A DNA stretch of 64,000 nucleotides from Micromonospora cathayae. Lineage in GTDB: Bacteria; Actinomycetota; Actinomycetes; Mycobacteriales; Micromonosporaceae. Every line of letters starts with the position of its first letter. Within the stretch, counting starts at the first letter, position 1. Positions 39,006 to 47,601 of this stretch are shown in pieces. Below the pieces are notes generated by a model. The model made no database searches, was not told the DNA's origin, and worked only from the letters and a program-made list of their open reading frames with translations. The translations under genes were made by a program, and so were the position numbers. The stretch is taken from positions 4,803,001 to 4,867,000 of the forward strand of contig NZ_CP118615.1 of the NCBI RefSeq assembly GCF_028993575.1, in the 5' to 3' direction.

Positions 39006-39973
39006 CCGCCGAACCGCTGGAGATCCACCTCGAGGAGCGGGACCTGGCCCGCAGCCTGCGTGACGACGTCCGGACCGGGCTGACCGCGCAGCCGAAGTGG
39101 CTGCCCCCGAAGTGGTTCTACGACGCCCGAGGCAGCGAGCTGTTCGAGGAGATCACCCGGCTGCCCGAGTACTACCCGACCCGGGCGGAGCGTGCGGTGC
39201 TGGTCGAGCGGGCCGACCTGATCGCCGAGCTGACCGGGGCGAAGACGCTGATCGAGTTGGGGTCCGGCTCGTCGGAGAAGACCCGGCTGCTGCTGGACGC
39301 GTTGAGCCGACGCGGCACGCTGGGCACCTTCGTCCCGCTGGACGTGTCGGTCAGCGCGCTGCGCCAGTCCACCGCCGACATCGCCGCCGAGTATCCGCAG
39401 CTGCGGGTGCGCGGCATCGTCGGGGACTTCACCCGGCACCTCGGCCGGTTGCCGGCCGGCGGTCGGCGGCTGGTGGCGTTCCTCGGCGGCACCATCGGCA
39501 ACCTGCTGCCCGACGAGCGGGCCGCCTTCCTCGCCGCGATGCGGGCCGCCCTGGAGGCGGGGGACTGGCTGCTGCTCGGTACCGACCTGGTCAAGGACCC
39601 GGCGGTGGTCGTCCCGGCGTACGACGACGCGGCCGGGGTGACCGCCGAGTTCAACCGCAACGTGCTCCGGGTGGTCAACCGGGAGCTGGGGGCGGACTTC
39701 GTGCCGGCGGACTTCGCGCACGTGGCCCACTGGGACGCCGGGCGGGAGTGGATCGAGATGCGGCTGCGGGCCCGGCGGCCGGTCCGGGTCCGGGTGCCGG
39801 AGCTGGACCTGACGGTCGACTTCGCCGCCGGGGAGGACCTGCGGACGGAGGTGTCGGCGAAGTTCCGCCCGGCCGGGATCGCCACCGAACTGGCCGCCGC
39901 CGGCTTCGCCACCGAACGGTTCTGGACCGACCCGGACGGCCTGTTCGGGGTGACCCTGGCCCGCGCCGAGTGA
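39002..39973 (+). CDS. egtD: Histidine N-alpha-methyltransferase EgtD
   Basis: The 323-residue protein is the SAM-dependent enzyme that trimethylates histidine to hercynine. Diagnostic segments are PPKWFYDARGSELFEEIT, SAM-binding LIELGSGSSEKTRLLL, FLGGTIGNLLPDER and FNRNVLRVVNRELGADF. It is the last gene of egtABCD; a hairpin follows. No EgtE lyase gene is adjacent, as in many actinobacteria where it lies elsewhere or is replaced. Confidence 0.97.
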   Translation: MTAEPLEIHLEERDLARSLRDDVRTGLTAQPKWLPPKWFYDARGSELFEEITRLPEYYPTRAERAVLVERADLIAELTGAKTLIELGSGSSEKTRLLLDALSRRGTLGTFVPLDVSVSALRQSTADIAAEYPQLRVRGIVGDFTRHLGRLPAGGRRLVAFLGGTIGNLLPDERAAFLAAMRAALEAGDWLLLGTDLVKDPAVVVPAYDDAAGVTAEFNRNVLRVVNRELGADFVPADFAHVAHWDAGREWIEMRLRARRPVRVRVPELDLTVDFAAGEDLRTEVSAKFRPAGIATELAAAGFATERFWTDPDGLFGVTLARAE

Positions 39974-39998
39974 GCGCACCCGGAGCGCGGGCCGGAGT

Positions 39999-40021
39999 GA
40001 TCCGGTCCGCCGGACCGGATC
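39999..40021 (+). terminator. Hairpin after egtD
   Basis: GATCCGGTCC (39999-40008) pairs perfectly with 40012-40021 around a 3-nt loop, 25 bases after the egtD stop codon. Confidence 0.72.
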
Positions 40022-40081
40022 GGGTGAGCCCGGCCACCCCGTCAACCGGCAGGTCAGCCGGGTGGGTTAGGCTTGTCGGCG

Positions 40082-40206
40082 CGAAGGGGAGTAGCCCGTA
40101 ACGTCGTGGTCGACACACTGGTGCGTTCCGCACCCGGCCACGCGGCCCCGTCCCCGGGGCGGGCGAGACCTTCGACTCAGGCTGTCGAACAGCCGGGTCG
40201 AGGGCA
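40082..40206 (+). promoter_or_regulatory. yybP-ykoY manganese riboswitch
   Basis: The leader contains the invariant AAGGGGAGTAGC near the 5' end (40085 onward), GACACACTGGTG in the middle (40132 region), and GCGAGACCTTCGACTCAGG (from 40163) before the 3' hairpin, all hallmarks of the yybP-ykoY aptamer that binds Mn2+. The next gene is a UPF0016/GDT1 Mn exporter, a known target of this RNA. A TAGGCT -10 lies at 40068-40073. Binding should switch expression on when manganese is high. Confidence 0.92.
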
Positions 40207-40245
40207 TCCCCGTTCCTCCTCCCGGCATGATCCGGAAGGATGCCC

Positions 40246-40833
40246 ATGGAGGGCTTTCTCGTCGCGCTGGCGGTCAGCTTCGGCGTGATCTTCGTGGCCG
40301 AGCTGGGGGACAAGTCCCAGCTGATGGCCCTGACCTTCGCCACCCGGTTCCGTACCGTGCCGGTGCTGATCGGCATCACCATCGCCACCGCCGTGGTCCA
40401 CCTCGCCTCGGTCGCCATCGGGGTCGGGCTGGGGGCCGCCCTGCCGACCGGGTGGATCTCGCTCGTCGCCGGCCTGGCGTTCCTCGGCTTCGGTGCCTGG
40501 ACGCTGCGCGGTGACACCCTCACCGAGGAGGAGAAGCGCAAGGCCGAGAAGAGCAGCAAGTCGGCGGTGCTGGCGGTCGGGGTGGCGTTCTTCCTGGCCG
40601 AGTTGGGCGACAAGACCATGCTCGCCACCATCACGCTGGCCACCCAGTACGGCTGGTTCGGCACCTGGATCGGGTCGACGATCGGTATGGTCGCCGCCGA
40701 CGCCCTCGCCATCCTGGTGGGCCGGATGCTGGGCCGGAAGCTGCCGGAGAAGACCATCAAGTACGGTGCCGCGGTCCTGTTCGCGATCTGCGGTCTCTGG
40801 CTGATCCTGGAGGCGGTCGCCGAGCTGACCTGA
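40246..40833 (+). CDS. UPF0016/GDT1-family manganese exporter
   Basis: The 195-residue membrane protein has two homologous halves, each with the family signature E-L-G-D-K (VAELGDKSQLMALTF and LAELGDKTMLATITL) in a transmembrane helix, six helices in all and a charged cytosolic loop (TEEEKRKAEKSSK) between. The family exports Mn2+ (and Ca2+ in eukaryotes) through the E-G-D sites. The ATG at 40246 follows GGAAGG by 6 bp; another ATG at 40240 is possible. The riboswitch directly upstream supports a manganese role. Confidence 0.95.
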   Translation: MEGFLVALAVSFGVIFVAELGDKSQLMALTFATRFRTVPVLIGITIATAVVHLASVAIGVGLGAALPTGWISLVAGLAFLGFGAWTLRGDTLTEEEKRKAEKSSKSAVLAVGVAFFLAELGDKTMLATITLATQYGWFGTWIGSTIGMVAADALAILVGRMLGRKLPEKTIKYGAAVLFAICGLWLILEAVAELT

Positions 40834-41008
40834 AGGTGACCCGCCGGGCCGCGGGCCCTCCGCGCCACGCCGGGCCGTCCGCGCCGGGCCGTCGAGCGGG
40901 CCGGGCCCTCCGCGCCGCGCCACGCCGTCCGTGCCCTTTCGGCCGGGCCGCACCCTTCCGGCCGGTCGCCGGATGACTACCGGGGCGGGGCACGGGTAAC
41001 GGTGGCCG

Positions 41009-41377
41009 GTGGGTCCGGAGGATTGGTTGCGCCACGGTGACCAGGTCGCGGTGGGCCTGGTGGAGATCGCCGGCGCGGGAGTGATCTTCTTCGGCGCGGT
41101 CTGGGCGGCGCTGCGGTTCGTGGTCGAGGGGCTACGGCACCGCAGCGCCGCCGTGTTCACCCCGATCCGGCTCTCGCTGGGCCGGTTCCTCGTGCTGGGC
41201 CTGGAGTTCCAGCTCGCCGCGGACATCCTGCGTACGGCGGTCTCGCCGACGTTCGCCCAGATCGGTCAGCTCGCCGCGACCGCCGCCATCCGGACCGCGT
41301 TGAACTACTTCCTGCGTCGGGAGATCGCCCAGGAGCAGGCGCAGGTCGCGCAGGAGCGCCGGCCGGTCCACCGATGA
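41009..41377 (+). CDS. DUF1622 membrane protein
   Basis: The 122-residue protein has three hydrophobic helices: VEIAGAGVIFFGAVWAAL, the DUF1622 signature LSLGRFLVLGLEFQLAADIL, and a third near IRTALNYFLRREI. Function is unknown; the family is typical of small integral membrane proteins. It starts with GTG. Its stop overlaps the next ATG, so the two are translated together. Confidence 0.86.
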   Translation: MGPEDWLRHGDQVAVGLVEIAGAGVIFFGAVWAALRFVVEGLRHRSAAVFTPIRLSLGRFLVLGLEFQLAADILRTAVSPTFAQIGQLAATAAIRTALNYFLRREIAQEQAQVAQERRPVHR

Positions 41378-41667
41378 CCACCATCGTCGCCCTGCTCGGT
41401 GCGATGGCGCTGGGGTGCGCGGCGGTGGTGCTGGTGACCGCCCGGTCGTGGCGGGCGGCGCTGCGGATCCTGCTGGACCTGTTGACGGCGGTCGGGCTGT
41501 TCCGGCTCACCGGCGCCCAGGACTGGGGTGATCTGGCGGGCGCGGCGGCGATCGTGGGGCTGCGGAGGGTGCTCTGGGCGGTGCTCAGGCCGGCGGTGCC
41601 CGCTGTCCGGGCCGGCGACGATCCGCGCCGCGCTGCGGCGGAGACGATCACCCCCTACCGTGGATGA
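41374..41667 (+). CDS. Small membrane protein coupled to DUF1622 gene
   Basis: The 97-residue protein has an N-terminal membrane helix (IVALLGAMALGCAAVVLVTA) and a second helix (ALRILLDLLTAVGLFRL), with a soluble C-terminal tail. The ATG overlaps the previous stop codon (ATGA), so it is co-translated with the DUF1622 protein and likely interacts with it. No family is recognised. Confidence 0.72.
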   Translation: MTTIVALLGAMALGCAAVVLVTARSWRAALRILLDLLTAVGLFRLTGAQDWGDLAGAAAIVGLRRVLWAVLRPAVPAVRAGDDPRRAAAETITPYRG

Positions 41668-41706
41668 GAGAACCGGCAAACCGGAGAAAGCGGGAGGATC
41701 ATCGCG

Positions 41707-41907
41707 ATGAGCAGGCACGACGAACCGAACGAGTACGGCTTCGCCGGTGGCGCGACCGCTCCCGAGCCGCCGCCGGGTAACCGGCCGGACGACCTCGACC
41801 GGGCGGAGCAGGTGGCGGTGCCGGCGGACGACCTCACCGAGCCGGCCACCGACGCGTTGACCGAGGAGACCGACGAGGAACACCCGTTCCACCACCCGGA
41901 CCGCTGA
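41707..41907 (+). CDS. Small acidic protein of unknown function
   Basis: The 66-residue protein is acidic and low-complexity (DDLDRAEQVAVPADDLTEPA, then a His/Pro-rich end). No signal peptide or membrane helix. GGGAGGATCATCGCG before the ATG supports translation. It lies just before a bidirectional terminator. It may be intrinsically disordered; no homology is claimed. Confidence 0.6.
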   Translation: MSRHDEPNEYGFAGGATAPEPPPGNRPDDLDRAEQVAVPADDLTEPATDALTEETDEEHPFHHPDR

Positions 41908-41910
41908 CCG

Positions 41911-41957
41911 GACCGTCGCCGGTGGCGGCCCGGACCGGGCCGCCACCGACGACGGTC
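41911..41957. terminator. Very long hairpin between convergent small gene and nhaA
   Basis: Positions 41911-41933 and 41935-41957 are complementary at 22 of 23 positions (outer arm GACCGTCG; inner GGTGGCGGCCC), leaving a loop of about 5 nt. It fills the whole gap between the two stop codons. Confidence 0.92.
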
Positions 41958-41958
41958 G

Positions 41959-43287
41959 TCAGCCCTGCGGCGCCGGGCGCTGCTGGTAGACGTCCGGCAC
42001 ACCGTCCCGGTCGGCGTCACGCTGTTCCCGTTCGCTGATCCGCCGGTAGACCTTGTTGCGGCGGCTCAGCAGGATCGACGCCACCACGGCGGCGAGCAGG
42101 GAACCGGCGAGCACACCCACCTTGACCTTCTCCTCGGCGGCGGTGCCGGTGCCGAAGGCGAGTTCCCCGATCAGCAGCGACACGGTGAAGCCGATGCCGG
42201 CCAGGCAGGCGACCCCGAGCAGGTCGGACCAGCTCAGTTCGCTGTCGAGTTCAGCCCGGGTGAACCGCGCCATCAACCAGGTCGACCCGAAGATACCGAT
42301 CACCTTGCCCAACACCAGGCCGAGGGCGATGCCGATCACCACCGGGTCGGTGAACAGCCCACCCAGGTCGGTCCCGCGCAGCGACACCCCGGCGGCGAAG
42401 AAGGCGAACACCGGTACCGCGAACCCGGCCGAGACCGGCCGCCACCGGTGCTCCAGGTGCTCGGCCAGGCCCGGCCCGGAGCCCTTGCTGGCCAGCACCG
42501 GTACGGTGAACCCGAGCAGCACCCCGGCGATGGTGGCGTGTACGCCGGAGGAGTGCACCAGCACCCAGGCCGCCACCGCCAGCGGGAGCAGTGCCCACCA
42601 CCAGGTCTTGCGCCGCTGTACCAGCAGGGCGAACGCCGCGATCGGCAGCACCGCCCCGAGCAGCGGCAGCAGGCTGAAGCTGGACGTGTAGAAGATCGCG
42701 ATGATGACGATGGCGAGCAGGTCGTCCACGACCGCGAGGGTCAGCAGGAACGCCCGCAGGCCCTGCGGCAGGTGCGAGCCGATGACCGCCAGCACGGCCA
42801 GGGCGAAGGCGATGTCGGTGGCGACCGGGATGGCCCAGCCGCGCAGCGCGTCGGTGCCGGAGACCAGCATCACCCCGACGTAGAACAGGGCGGGCACGAT
42901 CATGCCGCCCATCGCGGCCACCACCGGCAGCGCGGCCCGGCGCGGGTCGCGCAGGTCACCGGCGACGAACTCCCGCTTGAGTTCCAGGCCGACCACGAAG
43001 AAGAAGATGGCGAGCAGGCCGTCGGCCGCCCACTTGGCCAGGCTCAGGTCGAGGTGCAGGGCCTCGCCGCCGGGCCAGGGGACCCACGCGCCGAGCGCGG
43101 CGTAGCTGCCCGACCAGGGGGAGTTCGCCCAGATCAGGGCGAGCACCGCGCCGAGCAGCAGCAGACCGCCGCCGACCGTCTCGGTGCGCAGGATGTTGCC
43201 CAGGAACCGGGCCTCGGGCCAGGAGGAGCTACGGGAGAACAGGCGGCGGCGGGCCTCGTTCGGGTGCTCGGGGGTGTGGTCGTTCAT
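41959..43287 (-). CDS. nhaA: Na+/H+ antiporter NhaA
   Basis: The 442-residue protein has about 12 helices and NhaA hallmarks: [20 protein letters not shown], and the ion-binding Asp pair in [19 protein letters not shown] (about 190). [12 protein letters not shown] and [20 protein letters not shown] are also typical. It exports Na+ in exchange for protons and controls internal pH. The ATG is followed by a hydrophilic, His-containing N terminus. A C-terminal cytosolic tail of about 45 residues is polar ([19 protein letters not shown]). Confidence 0.95.
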   Translation of the reverse strand: MNDHTPEHPNEARRRLFSRSSSWPEARFLGNILRTETVGGGLLLLGAVLALIWANSPWSGSYAALGAWVPWPGGEALHLDLSLAKWAADGLLAIFFFVVGLELKREFVAGDLRDPRRAALPVVAAMGGMIVPALFYVGVMLVSGTDALRGWAIPVATDIAFALAVLAVIGSHLPQGLRAFLLTLAVVDDLLAIVIIAIFYTSSFSLLPLLGAVLPIAAFALLVQRRKTWWWALLPLAVAAWVLVHSSGVHATIAGVLLGFTVPVLASKGSGPGLAEHLEHRWRPVSAGFAVPVFAFFAAGVSLRGTDLGGLFTDPVVIGIALGLVLGKVIGIFGSTWLMARFTRAELDSELSWSDLLGVACLAGIGFTVSLLIGELAFGTGTAAEEKVKVGVLAGSLLAAVVASILLSRRNKVYRRISEREQRDADRDGVPDVYQQRPAPQG

Positions 43288-43415
43288 CGGCGGGACTCAC
43301 CTCGGGGGCTGGCGCGGGTAGGGACCATCGCCGACCAGACTTCCCGGCACACCGGATCCGACCCTACCGACGGGGACCGGAACCGGCGAGCCGGGAAGCC
43401 TGGGACGACGGTCAC

Positions 43416-45272
43416 TCACCTGGGCAGTGGCAGCGCCGGCAGGGTGCCGGGCTGGCTGCACAGCCCCTCCAGCCACTTGATCACGTCCGCCGGGTCCGCG
43501 TACGGGTCGAGTCCACGGACCTCGTCGGGGTCGAGCGCGGGGACGGTGACGTGCGAGATGAGGGGGTGCAGCGGGCGGGTGTCGGTCTCGTCGACACCGA
43601 AGAGGTCCTCGTGCAGTTTCTCGCCGGGTCGCAGCCCGGTGAAGACGATCTCGGTCGGTCGGGCCGCCTCGGCGGCGAGCCGGCGGGCCACGTCCGCGAT
43701 CCGGACCGGTTCCCCCATGTCGAGCACCAACGCCTCCCCGCCCCGGCCGATGCTCGCGGCCTGGAGGACCAGGTGCACCGCCTCCTGCACGGTCATGAAG
43801 TACCGGGTGACGTCGGGGTGGGTGACCGTCACCGGGCGGCCCGCCTCGAGTTGCGCGCGGAACGCGCCGAGCACCGAACCCCGGCTGCTGAGCACGTTGC
43901 CGAACCGTACGCTCAGGAAGGCGTTGTCGGTGTGGTGCGCGTAGTGCGCGGTGAGTCGTTCGGTGACCCGTTTCGAGTAGCCGAGCACGCTGATCGGCCG
44001 GGCCGCCTTGTCGGTGGAGATGTTGACGAACCGGGCCACGTCCCGGCACGCCTCCAGCACGGCGAGGGTGCCCAGCACGTTGGTCTGGACCGCTTCGCCG
44101 GGGTGCCGTTGCAGCAGGGTCAGGTGTTTGAGCGCGGCGGCGTGGAACACCACGTCCGGCCGCCGGTCGGCGACGATCCGCGCGATGCCCTCCGCGTCGC
44201 GGATGTCGGCGAGGATCAGCTCCGGGCCGTCCAGCAGCGCCCGGCCGTACAGGGACATCTGGAGCGCGTGCAGGGCGGACTCGTCCCGGTCGAGCATCAT
44301 CAGCTCGCCGGGGTCGTACCGGGCGATCTGGCGGCAGAGTTCGGCGCCGATGGAGCCGCCGGCCCCGGTGACCAGCACCCGTCGCCCGGCCAGGCCGCCG
44401 CGCTCGACGGTCAGTTCGGCGGCCCGATGGGCCCGGCCGAGCAGGTCGGTGAGCTGGAGGTCCCGTACGTCGGTGACGGCCACCGGCCGTTCCAGCAGTT
44501 CCCGTACCGGTGGCAGCACCTTGAACTCCGCGCCGGCCTCCAGCGTCCGGCGGCGTACGTCACGCAGGAGTTCCGGGTCGCTGTCGCCGATGGAGAGGAT
44601 CACGGTCTGCGCGCGGGTCCGGCGGACCGTCTCCTGGATCTCGGTCCGGCCGCCGAGCACCCGCAGTCCGTGCAGGCGCAGGGTGTGCTTCTCCGGGTCG
44701 TCGTCGAGCAGCCCGACCGGCAGGTAGCGGCTCCGGGGGTCGCCGAGCAGGGCCCGGACCAGTCGTTCGCTGGCCGCGTCGACCCCGTACACCAGGGTGC
44801 GCGTCGCCGAGCGGACCGGACGGTCACGCCGGTCCCGGTGGTGGCGGTACCCGGCCCGGACCGACACCATGACCAGCAGGGCGAGCGCACCGCCGAGCAT
44901 CGGGGTGCTCGCCGGGAGCGGGCGCTCGACCATCGGTAGGAGCGTCGCCAGCATCGTGACGGTGGCGAGCGAGACGGTGGCCGCCACCGTCCAGGCCTCG
45001 TCGGCGCTGCCCACCGGATGTCGCCCACGGGCGGTGATCCAGCACTGGCTGATGCCGGCGTGCAGGACCGCGCAGACCAGCGCGCCGCCCAGCACGACGC
45101 CGGCCTGCCGGGCCGTGAGGTCGAACTCGAACCGGGTCCAGGCGGCGGCCATGAAGCCCCCGCACCAGGCCACCAGGTCGAGGATGAGCAGGGACACGGT
45201 CGCGGCCCGGCGGGTCACCCAGTCCCGAGGCGGCGTGGCGCGGCCGGGTACGGCCGAGGAAGCGTGATCCAT
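43416..45272 (-). CDS. FlaA1/CapD-like nucleotide-sugar 4,6-dehydratase (membrane type)
   Basis: The 618-residue protein has four or five N-terminal membrane helices (about 25-130), a CoA-binding-like Rossmann region (about 150-270), then a short-chain dehydratase domain. That domain has NAD motif VLVTGAGGSIGAELCRQI (about 300), TDKAARPISVLGYSKRVTER (catalytic Y-x3-K, with Ser/Tyr context) and SVRFGNVLSSRGSVLGAFR. Such enzymes make 4-keto-6-deoxy sugars for cell-surface glycans. GAAGG precedes the ATG. It is divergent from the tyrosine-kinase gene with a 198-bp, AT-richer control region holding GATCA-N8-TGATC at 45286-45303. Confidence 0.92.
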   Translation of the reverse strand: MDHASSAVPGRATPPRDWVTRRAATVSLLILDLVAWCGGFMAAAWTRFEFDLTARQAGVVLGGALVCAVLHAGISQCWITARGRHPVGSADEAWTVAATVSLATVTMLATLLPMVERPLPASTPMLGGALALLVMVSVRAGYRHHRDRRDRPVRSATRTLVYGVDAASERLVRALLGDPRSRYLPVGLLDDDPEKHTLRLHGLRVLGGRTEIQETVRRTRAQTVILSIGDSDPELLRDVRRRTLEAGAEFKVLPPVRELLERPVAVTDVRDLQLTDLLGRAHRAAELTVERGGLAGRRVLVTGAGGSIGAELCRQIARYDPGELMMLDRDESALHALQMSLYGRALLDGPELILADIRDAEGIARIVADRRPDVVFHAAALKHLTLLQRHPGEAVQTNVLGTLAVLEACRDVARFVNISTDKAARPISVLGYSKRVTERLTAHYAHHTDNAFLSVRFGNVLSSRGSVLGAFRAQLEAGRPVTVTHPDVTRYFMTVQEAVHLVLQAASIGRGGEALVLDMGEPVRIADVARRLAAEAARPTEIVFTGLRPGEKLHEDLFGVDETDTRPLHPLISHVTVPALDPDEVRGLDPYADPADVIKWLEGLCSQPGTLPALPLPR

Positions 45273-45470
45273 CTTCTGCCTTCAAGATCATGAGTAATTG
45301 ATCAGAGACGCATTGAGGGGAATGCGGCTGATTGTGGGGATAAATCCACTACATTCGGCGAGACAGTTCGTGCACGACTGAGCGGTCTTCATCCTGTCAC
45401 GGCTTAAGTTCGGTTTGGGGGATTTCGTGCAGTTCATCGACCTGGCGTTCCGGACCCGGAGGCTCGCCTG

Positions 45471-46919
45471 ATGGATCTCGGCAGCTACTTCCAGCTCGTC
45501 CGCCGACAGTGGTGGATCGTGCTACTGACGATCATCGTCGCCCTCGGGGCGGCGGGTTACCTCACCGTGCAGGCCCAGCCCCGGTACGTGGCGTCGGTGA
45601 CCTTCTTCGTCACCAGCCCCAGCCAGGGCGTCACCGACGCCTACCAGGGCAACCTCTGGCTCCAGCAACGGGTGAAGTCCTACGCGGACCTGCTCCGCAG
45701 CGAACGGCTCGCCCGTACCCTCGCCGAGGACCGTGGGCTCGGACTCACCGCCGACGGCGTGCAGGGCCGGCTGGACAGCTCGGTCGAGACCGGCACGGTC
45801 CTGCTGCGGGCCTCGGTCACCGACACCGACCGGACCCGGGCCCTACGGGTCGCCGAGGCGCTGTCGACGAAGTTCGTCGACCTGGTGCAGGCCGTCGAGA
45901 CCCCACCGGACGGTCAGGCCTCGGTCAAGCTGGAGGTCATCAACGGTCCCCGGGTCGGCACCGAGCCGGTCTCGCCCCGTCCGGCCCGTAACCTGCTGCT
46001 CGGTGGCCTGCTCGGCCTGCTCGCCGGCATCGCGCTCGCCGTCGGCCGGGGCCTGCTCGACACCCGGCTGCGCGACACGGAGACCCTTCAGCGCACCACC
46101 GGGAGCCCTCTGCTCGGCGAGATCCCCTTCGACGCCGAGGCCCGTACCGCTCCGCTCATCGTCGGTGACTCGGCCACCTCGGCCCGTGCCGAGGCGGTGC
46201 GGAAGCTCCGGACCAACCTGCGCTTCGTCGATGTGCACGAGCCGGCCCGGATCATCGCGGTCACCAGCGCGTTGCAGGGGGAGGGCAAGACCACCCTCTC
46301 CTGCAACCTGGCCATCGCACTGGCCGAGGCGGGCTGGCGGGTGCTGCTGGTCGACGCCGACCTGCGGCGTCCCCGGGTGGCCGACTACCTCGGCCTGGAG
46401 TCGGCCATCGGACTGACCGACGTGCTCCTCGGCGACGTCCCCGTCGGTGACGCGGTGCAGCGGTGGGGGGACCGGTCGCTGCTCGTGCTGCCCAGCGGCT
46501 CGAACCCGCCGAACCCCAGCGAGCTGCTGGGTTCCAAGGCGATGGCGGACCTGCTGACGACGCTGCGCGAGTCGGCGGACATCGTCATCATCGACACCGC
46601 GCCGATCCTCGCGGTGACCGACGGGGTCGTGGTGGCCGTGCAGGCCGACGGCGCGCTCATGGTCAGCCAGCAGGGGCGTACCTCCCGGACCCAGGTGGGC
46701 GCGGCGGCCCAGGCGCTGCACTCGGTGTCCGTCCGGGTGCTCGGCTGCGTGCTGAACATGGCCAAGGTGGCCAAGAGCGAGGCCTACCAGTACGAGGCGT
46801 ACCGGGTGGTCGTGGGTGCCCGGCCGGTACCGACCGACCGGGCGTCGTCCCGGCGTACCGAGGGCGAGCGGGCTCCTGCCGGAAACTCCACGCAGGAACT
46901 CACCCGGCTGCCGCGATGA
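45471..46919 (+). CDS. Wzc-like chain-length regulator / BY-type tyrosine kinase
   Basis: The 482-residue protein has a Wzz domain with two membrane helices (WWIVLLTIIVALGAAGYLTV at 14-34; LLLGGLLGLLAGIALAVGRG at about 175) around an extracellular loop. A cytosolic BY-kinase follows: Walker A SALQGEGKTT, A-prime LLVDADLRRP, and Walker B IVIIDTAP. The tail contains tyrosines (EAYQYEAYRVVV) likely autophosphorylated. It controls polymerisation and export of surface polysaccharide. Its 3' end overlaps by 20 bp the convergent phosphatase gene, its likely antagonist. Confidence 0.93.
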   Translation: MDLGSYFQLVRRQWWIVLLTIIVALGAAGYLTVQAQPRYVASVTFFVTSPSQGVTDAYQGNLWLQQRVKSYADLLRSERLARTLAEDRGLGLTADGVQGRLDSSVETGTVLLRASVTDTDRTRALRVAEALSTKFVDLVQAVETPPDGQASVKLEVINGPRVGTEPVSPRPARNLLLGGLLGLLAGIALAVGRGLLDTRLRDTETLQRTTGSPLLGEIPFDAEARTAPLIVGDSATSARAEAVRKLRTNLRFVDVHEPARIIAVTSALQGEGKTTLSCNLAIALAEAGWRVLLVDADLRRPRVADYLGLESAIGLTDVLLGDVPVGDAVQRWGDRSLLVLPSGSNPPNPSELLGSKAMADLLTTLRESADIVIIDTAPILAVTDGVVVAVQADGALMVSQQGRTSRTQVGAAAQALHSVSVRVLGCVLNMAKVAKSEAYQYEAYRVVVGARPVPTDRASSRRTEGERAPAGNSTQELTRLPR

Positions 46920-47457
46920 GTGTCCCGATGGGTGCCACCGCCCGCTCGATCTCCCCGGCGCACCGGGTGAAGTCCAGCACGGTGCCCCCGAGGGGGTCCG
47001 GCAGGTCGTCGGAGTCGGAGTCGGGGACGGGCTGCAGGCGGGCCCGGCCGCGGGCGGCGGCCTCCACCACCGCCCGCAACGGCCGGTCCCCGGTCCCGGC
47101 CGGTGGGTCGGCCACCGCGACCAGCCGGGCGAACTGGCGCAGCGTGAAGGTCCTGGGCAGGGCGGCCGGGGCCAGCGCGGCGCAGACCGACCGCTGGCGC
47201 CGGGTGGCGGTCAGCACCAGGGCGGCCCCGGTGAGGAGCCCGGCGGAGAGCCGCCGGCTGCGGAACCCGGTCGGGTCGGCGCCCCCGGACGCGACGACGA
47301 ACGCCGCGTACGGGTGCATCGGCCGGCCGGCGACCGCGTCGGTGCCGGCGCTCGCCACCGACACCGGCCAGGCGGCGAGCAGCCGGCGGGCGACGTACTC
47401 CGCCATCGGTGACCGGCACAGGTTGGCGTGGCAGACGAACAGCACCTGGTCTGTCAT
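46900..47457 (-). CDS. Low-molecular-weight protein tyrosine phosphatase
   Basis: The 185-residue protein has the CX5R signature in FVCHANLCRSPMAEY (Cys about 9, Arg 15), and a late acid/base Asp in LPDPLGGT (about 155). Members dephosphorylate BY-kinases such as the Wzc protein encoded opposite it, and the 20-bp tail overlap keeps the two physically linked. The ATG at 47455-47457 is preceded by GAGAGGGA. Divergent from the glycosyltransferase gene by 144 bp. Confidence 0.93.
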   Translation of the reverse strand: MTDQVLFVCHANLCRSPMAEYVARRLLAAWPVSVASAGTDAVAGRPMHPYAAFVVASGGADPTGFRSRRLSAGLLTGAALVLTATRRQRSVCAALAPAALPRTFTLRQFARLVAVADPPAGTGDRPLRAVVEAAARGRARLQPVPDSDSDDLPDPLGGTVLDFTRCAGEIERAVAPIGTLIAAAG

Positions 47458-47601
47458 GGCAGTCCCTCTCGTACACCGGGTTCCGGGGTCGGCCCCGCCG
47501 GGCGACGGCCGACCGGTGGGTGAGGGGGTGTCGGCATCGTATGCGGGCGGCCGGCCGGGCCGCCGGGACGCCGCGCCGGCCGGCGGGACGGTGACCCGGC
47601 G

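Noticed and set aside
36596..40045. A 1149-codon open frame antisense to egtA-egtD
   Set aside because: All four ergothioneine genes are intact on the plus strand; the antisense frame only mirrors their codon bias.
40834..41008. GC-rich partial repeats (GGGCCCTCCGCGCC units) after the Mn exporter
   Set aside because: The copies are irregular, and no stem with stable geometry or known element could be defined.
45286..45303. GATCA-N8-TGATC as an operator of the polysaccharide locus
   Set aside because: The arms are only 5 bp, which is expected by chance; it is mentioned only as context.
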